DNA of 15,918 nucleotides from Duodenibacillus intestinigallinarum (GTDB lineage: Bacteria > Pseudomonadota > Gammaproteobacteria > Burkholderiales > Burkholderiaceae_F): contig DXAH01000069.1 in NCBI GenBank assembly GCA_019117105.1, positions 1 through 15,918 on the forward strand. The letters are read 5' to 3'. The translations under genes were made by a program, and so were the position numbers. Within the stretch, counting starts at the first letter, position 1. Each line of letters starts with the position of its first letter. The notes under the pieces were generated by a model. That model made no database searches. It saw nothing but the letters and a program-made list of their open reading frames with translations, and was not told the origin of the DNA. Of the stretch, positions 12,652 through 15,918 are shown in pieces.

Positions 12652-13779
12652 GTGAACATCAAATTCAAACGTGTTGCACTGACGATTGCGGCCGTGTGCG
12701 GCCTGGCTCTGGTCGGCTGCAGCTCCACTTCGCACGAACCGGCCGAACTTGAAGACATCAACCAACTCGTTGACTCCGACAGTGTCTGGTCGCAGTCGGT
12801 AGGCAGCAGCGTCACCGGGCTGGTGACGCCCTTTTTGACCCAGTCGGGTCTCTATGCGGCCGGCGGCAATACGCTCTATAAGCTTGACCCCAAGACGGGT
12901 GAAGAAGAATGGGCGGTTGAGACCGATGCGGAAATTTCGGCCGGCGTGGGCAGCGACGGCGAATTTGTGGCTGTCGGTACCGTCAAGGGCGAAGTCGAAG
13001 TGTTCGATGCCACTGGCAAGAAGCTTTGGAGTGCGCGTCTTTCGTCAGAAATGAGCGTTCCGCCCCTTGTTGGTGCGGGCTTTGTGATCGTGCGTACGGC
13101 CGATACCCGCATCACGGCTTTTGATGCTGCTTCCGGCGAACGCCGCTGGCGCTATCAGTCCCAGGTGCCGGCGCTGACCGTGCGTGCTGCGTCGAGCATG
13201 CGCTTCTCTCCGGCCGGCATTCTGGTTGGTCAAAGCAACGGCCGCCTGCTGGCTCTCGACGGTCAGGGCAAGACGATCTTTGACATCGTCGTTGCTCAGC
13301 CCAAGGGCATTACTGAAGTGGAACGCCTCTGCGATGTGGTCGGCACTCCGCTCGTTGATCAGAACATGATGTGCGCGGCAGCCTTCCAGGGAGGCATTCT
13401 CTGTATCAGCGCCAAGGATGGTCGTCCGCTGTGGCGCGCCGCGGTTGACGCCGTGAGCGGCCCGGTGACCGACGGCGGCCGTGTCTATGTGACAACGTCG
13501 CGCGGCGAAATCAACGCCTACGACTATGCAACGGGCGAACTTGTCTGGCAGAATTCCGCCCTTTTGTGGCGCTCTCCCTCGGCTGTTGCCGTTCTGGACG
13601 AAGTAATTGCCGTCGGCGACTATGACGGCGTGGTGCACTTCCTGGATCCCAAGACGGGCAAGTTCGTCGGCCGCACGTCTGTGGACGGCGCCGTGCGAGT
13701 GCCCCCGATCTCTCTGGGCAATGGCGCCATTTTCCAGACCGATGAAGGTCAGATTTCCTACATTACCGTTACCAAGTAA
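12652..13779 (+). CDS. bamB: Outer-membrane assembly lipoprotein BamB
   Basis: The product is 375 residues. The start is a GTG with GGAG (12641-12644) seven bases upstream, and it leads straight into a lipoprotein signal: basic NIKFKR, hydrophobic core, lipobox LVGC with Cys23. The rest is a PQQ-type beta-propeller with repeated strands such as LYKLDPKTGEEEW, VEVFDATGKKLW, ITAFDAASGERRW, INAYDYATGELVW and VHFLDPKTGKF, fitting the eight-bladed BamB. BamB is part of the BAM complex that inserts beta-barrel proteins into the outer membrane. It is followed by der after 18 bases, as in most beta- and gammaproteobacteria. Confidence 0.96.
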   Translation: MNIKFKRVALTIAAVCGLALVGCSSTSHEPAELEDINQLVDSDSVWSQSVGSSVTGLVTPFLTQSGLYAAGGNTLYKLDPKTGEEEWAVETDAEISAGVGSDGEFVAVGTVKGEVEVFDATGKKLWSARLSSEMSVPPLVGAGFVIVRTADTRITAFDAASGERRWRYQSQVPALTVRAASSMRFSPAGILVGQSNGRLLALDGQGKTIFDIVVAQPKGITEVERLCDVVGTPLVDQNMMCAAAFQGGILCISAKDGRPLWRAAVDAVSGPVTDGGRVYVTTSRGEINAYDYATGELVWQNSALLWRSPSAVAVLDEVIAVGDYDGVVHFLDPKTGKFVGRTSVDGAVRVPPISLGNGAIFQTDEGQISYITVTK

Positions 13780-13797
13780 CTCCAAGAACCGATTTCT

Positions 13798-15153
13798 ATG
13801 CTTCCTGTTGTCGCTCTCGTCGGGCGTCCGAATGTCGGCAAGTCGACGCTCTTTAACCGTTTGACCCGCAGCCGCGATGCGATCGTGGCTGATTTCCCGG
13901 GCTTGACCCGAGATCGTCAGTACGGTCAGGGTCGCGTGGGCCCCCGTCCCTACATCGTGGTGGATACGGGCGGCTTTGAGCCCGTCAAGTCCGAAGGCAT
14001 CGTGCGCGAAATGGCCGATCAGGCCGAGGCCGCCATTGCCGAAGCCGATGTGGTGATTTTCGTCACTGACGCCCGCGCGGGTCTGACGCCGCACGATGAA
14101 CGAATCATGCAGCGTCTGCGCACTTGCCAGCGCCCTGTTTATCTCGCGGTGAACAAGTGCGAGGGGCTGGCCGCCGAGCACGCCGCTGAGTTTTACGAGC
14201 TCGGCATGGGCGAGCCGATCCGCATCTCGGCCACGCATGGCCACGGCGTACTGCCGCTCATGCAGAAGGTGCTCAGCGAACTGCCCGAGGAATTCAACGA
14301 ACCCGAGCAAGAGGAAGAAGAAAATCCCGATGCCCCCAAGCGAATCAAGGTTTGCTTGGCCGGTCGCCCCAACGTTGGCAAGTCGACGCTTGCCAATGCT
14401 CTGCTGGGGGAAGATCGCCTGATCGCCTACGACATGCCGGGCACGACGCGCGATGCCATCAAGGTGGATTTCGAATCCGACGGCATCCCGTTCCGCTTGA
14501 TTGATACGGCCGGTCTGCGCCGCAAGGGACGCGTGTTTGAAGCCGTTGAAAAGTTCTCGGTTGTGAAGACCCTGCAGGCTATCGAGGACTGCAACGTCTG
14601 CATCTTGGTGCTTGACGCTACGGAAGGCATTGCCGCGTCCGACGCTCAGATCGCCGGCTATGCCCTTGAAGCAGGCCGTGCGCTTGTGGTCGCCGTCAAC
14701 AAGTGGGATGGTGTCGACAGTTACAAGCGCTCCATGGTGGATCTCGACATCGAACGTAAGTTCCACTTCCTGCGCTGGGCTCGATTCATCCACATTTCGG
14801 CTCTTAAGCGCAACGGCCTTAACCATCTGATGAAGGCCGTCAAGGACGCGCATGCGGCAAGCTTTGCCAAACTCTCGACGCCGCGTCTTACTCGTGTGAT
14901 GATGGCCGCCGTCGAACAGCAGCAGCCCCCGCGCGTGGGCCGCACCCGTCCGAAGCTGCGCTACGCGCACCAGGGCGGCATGAATCCGCCGGTGATCGTT
15001 ATCCACGGCAACAGCCTCGATGCGGTAAGCGACAGCTACAAGCGCTATCTCGAAGGGGTTTTCCGCGATGCGTTCAATCTTGCCGGAACGCCGCTGCGTG
15101 TGGAACTCAAGACCGGCCGCAATCCGTATGCCGAGGACGAAAAGAAGAAATAA
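13798..15153 (+). CDS. der: Ribosome assembly GTPase Der (EngA)
   Basis: The product is 451 residues with two tandem GTPase domains and a C-terminal KH-like domain, the layout unique to Der. Domain 1 has GRPNVGKS (9-16), DTGG (56-59) and NKCE (119-122); domain 2 has GRPNVGKS (189-196), DTAG (236-239) and NKWD (301-304). An acidic linker rich in Glu (about 166-180) separates them. Der acts in 50S subunit maturation. NKCE departs from the NKxD consensus by Asp to Glu. The gene starts 18 bases after bamB; no strong Shine-Dalgarno is seen, so coupling is likely. A long open frame on the opposite strand is a codon-bias shadow. Confidence 0.97.
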   Translation: MLPVVALVGRPNVGKSTLFNRLTRSRDAIVADFPGLTRDRQYGQGRVGPRPYIVVDTGGFEPVKSEGIVREMADQAEAAIAEADVVIFVTDARAGLTPHDERIMQRLRTCQRPVYLAVNKCEGLAAEHAAEFYELGMGEPIRISATHGHGVLPLMQKVLSELPEEFNEPEQEEEENPDAPKRIKVCLAGRPNVGKSTLANALLGEDRLIAYDMPGTTRDAIKVDFESDGIPFRLIDTAGLRRKGRVFEAVEKFSVVKTLQAIEDCNVCILVLDATEGIAASDAQIAGYALEAGRALVVAVNKWDGVDSYKRSMVDLDIERKFHFLRWARFIHISALKRNGLNHLMKAVKDAHAASFAKLSTPRLTRVMMAAVEQQQPPRVGRTRPKLRYAHQGGMNPPVIVIHGNSLDAVSDSYKRYLEGVFRDAFNLAGTPLRVELKTGRNPYAEDEKKK

Positions 15154-15249
15154 GCCTCGTTACGGGCGGTTTTGATGGTGATTTGCGAAAAAGCTCGAAA
15201 ACTGCAACATTTTGCGCACATTTTGAGCCAAAACGCCGCGCCTTGCGGA

Positions 15250-15255
15250 TACAAT
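15250..15255 (+). promoter_or_regulatory. Putative -10 element of the hfq promoter
   Basis: TACAAT within GCGGATACAATCTGC, about 205 bases before the hfq start. TTGAGC at 15223-15228 is the nearest -35-like hexamer, but 21 bases away, so the -35 is uncertain. It would start a leader of roughly 200 bases. Confidence 0.45.
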
Positions 15256-15261
15256 CTGCAC

Positions 15262-15460
15262 TACGATTTGAGAAGGCGGCTTGAGCTTTTACCTAAGCCG
15301 CATAGTTTCGAATTGGCAGCAGTCCATTCAGTCAGACGAACGGCAACGTCCGTCTGACTCTGTGCTGATAAGAACACAACAACAATTTTCACGTCTTTGC
15401 AAGGCGCTCTACTCGACAGGGAGGTCGTCGCCTACCGCGGGACGTGGCGGAGAATACAAA
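15262..15460 (+). promoter_or_regulatory. Structured hfq 5' leader with ARN-repeat Hfq-binding motif
   Basis: Two perfect hairpins are present: GCGGCTT (15276-15282) with AAGCCGC (15295-15301), and AGTCAGACG (15330-15338) with CGTCTGACT (15351-15359). Just after the second one, 15370-15386 reads AAG-AAC-AC-AAC-AAC-AAT, an A-R-N repeat like those bound by the distal face of Hfq, followed by a short T run. Hfq autocontrol through its own leader is known in E. coli; here it is a prediction from the motif. No coding frame is supported in this 307-base gap after der. Confidence 0.5.
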
Positions 15461-15700
15461 ATGGCAAGCAAAGGACAGCTTCTTCAGGATCCTTTTCTGA
15501 ACGCGATTCGCAAGGAACACATTCCGGTTTCCATCTACCTCGTCAACGGCATCAAGTTGCAGGGGCAGATCGAGGCGTTTGACCAGTATGTGGTGTTGCT
15601 TCGCAATACGGTCACGCAGATGGTATACAAGCACGCCATCAGCACGGTGGTTCCCACCCGTCCCGTGACTGTCCCGAGCACCGGCACGGTTCTTCCGTGA
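15461..15700 (+). CDS. hfq: RNA chaperone Hfq
   Basis: The product is 79 residues. CGGAG (15448-15452) precedes the ATG by eight bases; the frame is open far upstream, but those residues are not Hfq. Hfq is a hexameric Sm-like protein that pairs small RNAs with mRNAs. Sm1 spans about 8-50 (with YLVNGIKLQGQIEAFDQYV) and Sm2 has YKHAISTVVP (56-65). Proximal-face residues Gln9, Phe40, Lys57 and His58 are kept. The rim reads RKEH (17-20) instead of the E. coli RRER, as in other betaproteobacteria. The C-terminal tail is short. hflX follows after 30 bases. Confidence 0.98.
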   Translation: MASKGQLLQDPFLNAIRKEHIPVSIYLVNGIKLQGQIEAFDQYVVLLRNTVTQMVYKHAISTVVPTRPVTVPSTGTVLP

Positions 15701-15730
15701 TTTCCGAACCCAGCAAGGCTCTCAACTGAG

Positions 15731-15918
15731 TTGACAAAATTTCAATTTGACAGTGCGCGGGAAGCTGAAGCGGCCCGCGCTTTTCTTGTGACGGTAGCGG
15801 TCGGACGCGAACGGCATTTCGATGCGGGCGAGGAACTCACCGAGCTCGTGCGCTCCGACAATCTCGAACCCGTGGGGCTGATTCAGGCCCGGCGCGATAA
15901 GCCCGATCCGGCAACCTA
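15731..15918 (+). CDS. hflX: GTPase HflX, N-terminal part (cut by window edge)
   Basis: The visible 62 residues match the N-terminal domain of HflX, a ribosome-associated GTPase that rescues or splits stalled and heat-damaged ribosomes. The start region TKFQFDSAREAEAARAFLV leads to ELTELVRSDNLEPVG and the family motif RRDKPDPAT just at the edge. No ATG exists in frame between the hfq stop and this region, so TTG at 15731 is the likely start, with AAGG (15715-15718) 12 bases upstream. The hfq-hflX order is standard in proteobacteria. The GTPase domain lies outside the window. Confidence 0.88.
   Translation, partial: MTKFQFDSAREAEAARAFLVTVAVGRERHFDAGEELTELVRSDNLEPVGLIQARRDKPDPAT

Noticed and set aside
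13045..15006. 653-residue open frame on the minus strand opposite bamB and der
   Set aside because: It runs antisense to two certain genes, has no recognisable domains and follows from their codon bias.
15300..15360. tRNA-like TTCGAAT sequence in the hfq leader
   Set aside because: The flanking bases do not form a T arm and no cloverleaf can be drawn; the region folds better as simple hairpins.
15697..15729. Ten-codon GTG frame overlapping the hfq stop and ending just before hflX
   Set aside because: Very short and without support. A coupling leader for the TTG start of hflX is possible but not shown.

Overview
The window looks like core chromosome of a betaproteobacterium of the order Burkholderiales. 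The block ndk-rlmN-ispG-hisS-yfgM-bamB-der-hfq-hflX has the order typical of that group, and the NlpD, Hfq and H-NS-type proteins have betaproteobacterial features. Reduced forms of two conserved neighbourhoods and an IS200/IS605-like end suggest a host-associated lineage such as Sutterellaceae. This taxonomic call is inference from gene order and protein style, not from a search.

Layout, left to right. Positions 1-135 hold what looks like the 3' end of an IS200/IS605-family element: a short tnpB-like C-terminal frame and a compound hairpin of the right-end/omega-RNA type. A minus-strand META-domain lipoprotein gene (252-689) follows, with a strong terminator. After a poorly explained 424-base gap, which contains a second minus-strand terminator-like hairpin, comes a plus-strand series: a ZIP metal transporter (1114-2022), a DUF1178 zinc-ribbon protein (2028-2462), surE (2558-3316), nlpD (3514-4431, with terminator) and rlmD (4527-5906, with a distal terminator). 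A minus-strand H-NS-family gene (6186-6527) is convergent with rlmD and divergent from ndk.

From ndk (7037) to the right edge every gene is on the plus strand: ndk, rlmN and ispG closely spaced; a 540-base gap carrying a decayed transposase-like fragment; hisS; yfgM; bamB; der; a structured hfq leader; hfq; and the start of hflX, cut by the window edge. The products cover nucleotide metabolism (SurE, Ndk), rRNA/tRNA methylation (RlmD, RlmN), isoprenoid synthesis (IspG), translation (HisS, Der, HflX), the envelope (NlpD, YfgM, BamB) and global regulation (Hfq, H-NS).

The points most worth a second look are: the IS605-type end; the ARN-repeat motif in the hfq leader, which suggests Hfq autocontrol; the missing pcm and rpoS around nlpD; the missing pilF and rodZ between rlmN and ispG; the transposase scar before hisS; and perfect inverted repeats at the hns-like and ndk promoters. 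I found no CRISPR array, tRNA, rRNA or clear new defence or biosynthetic system.
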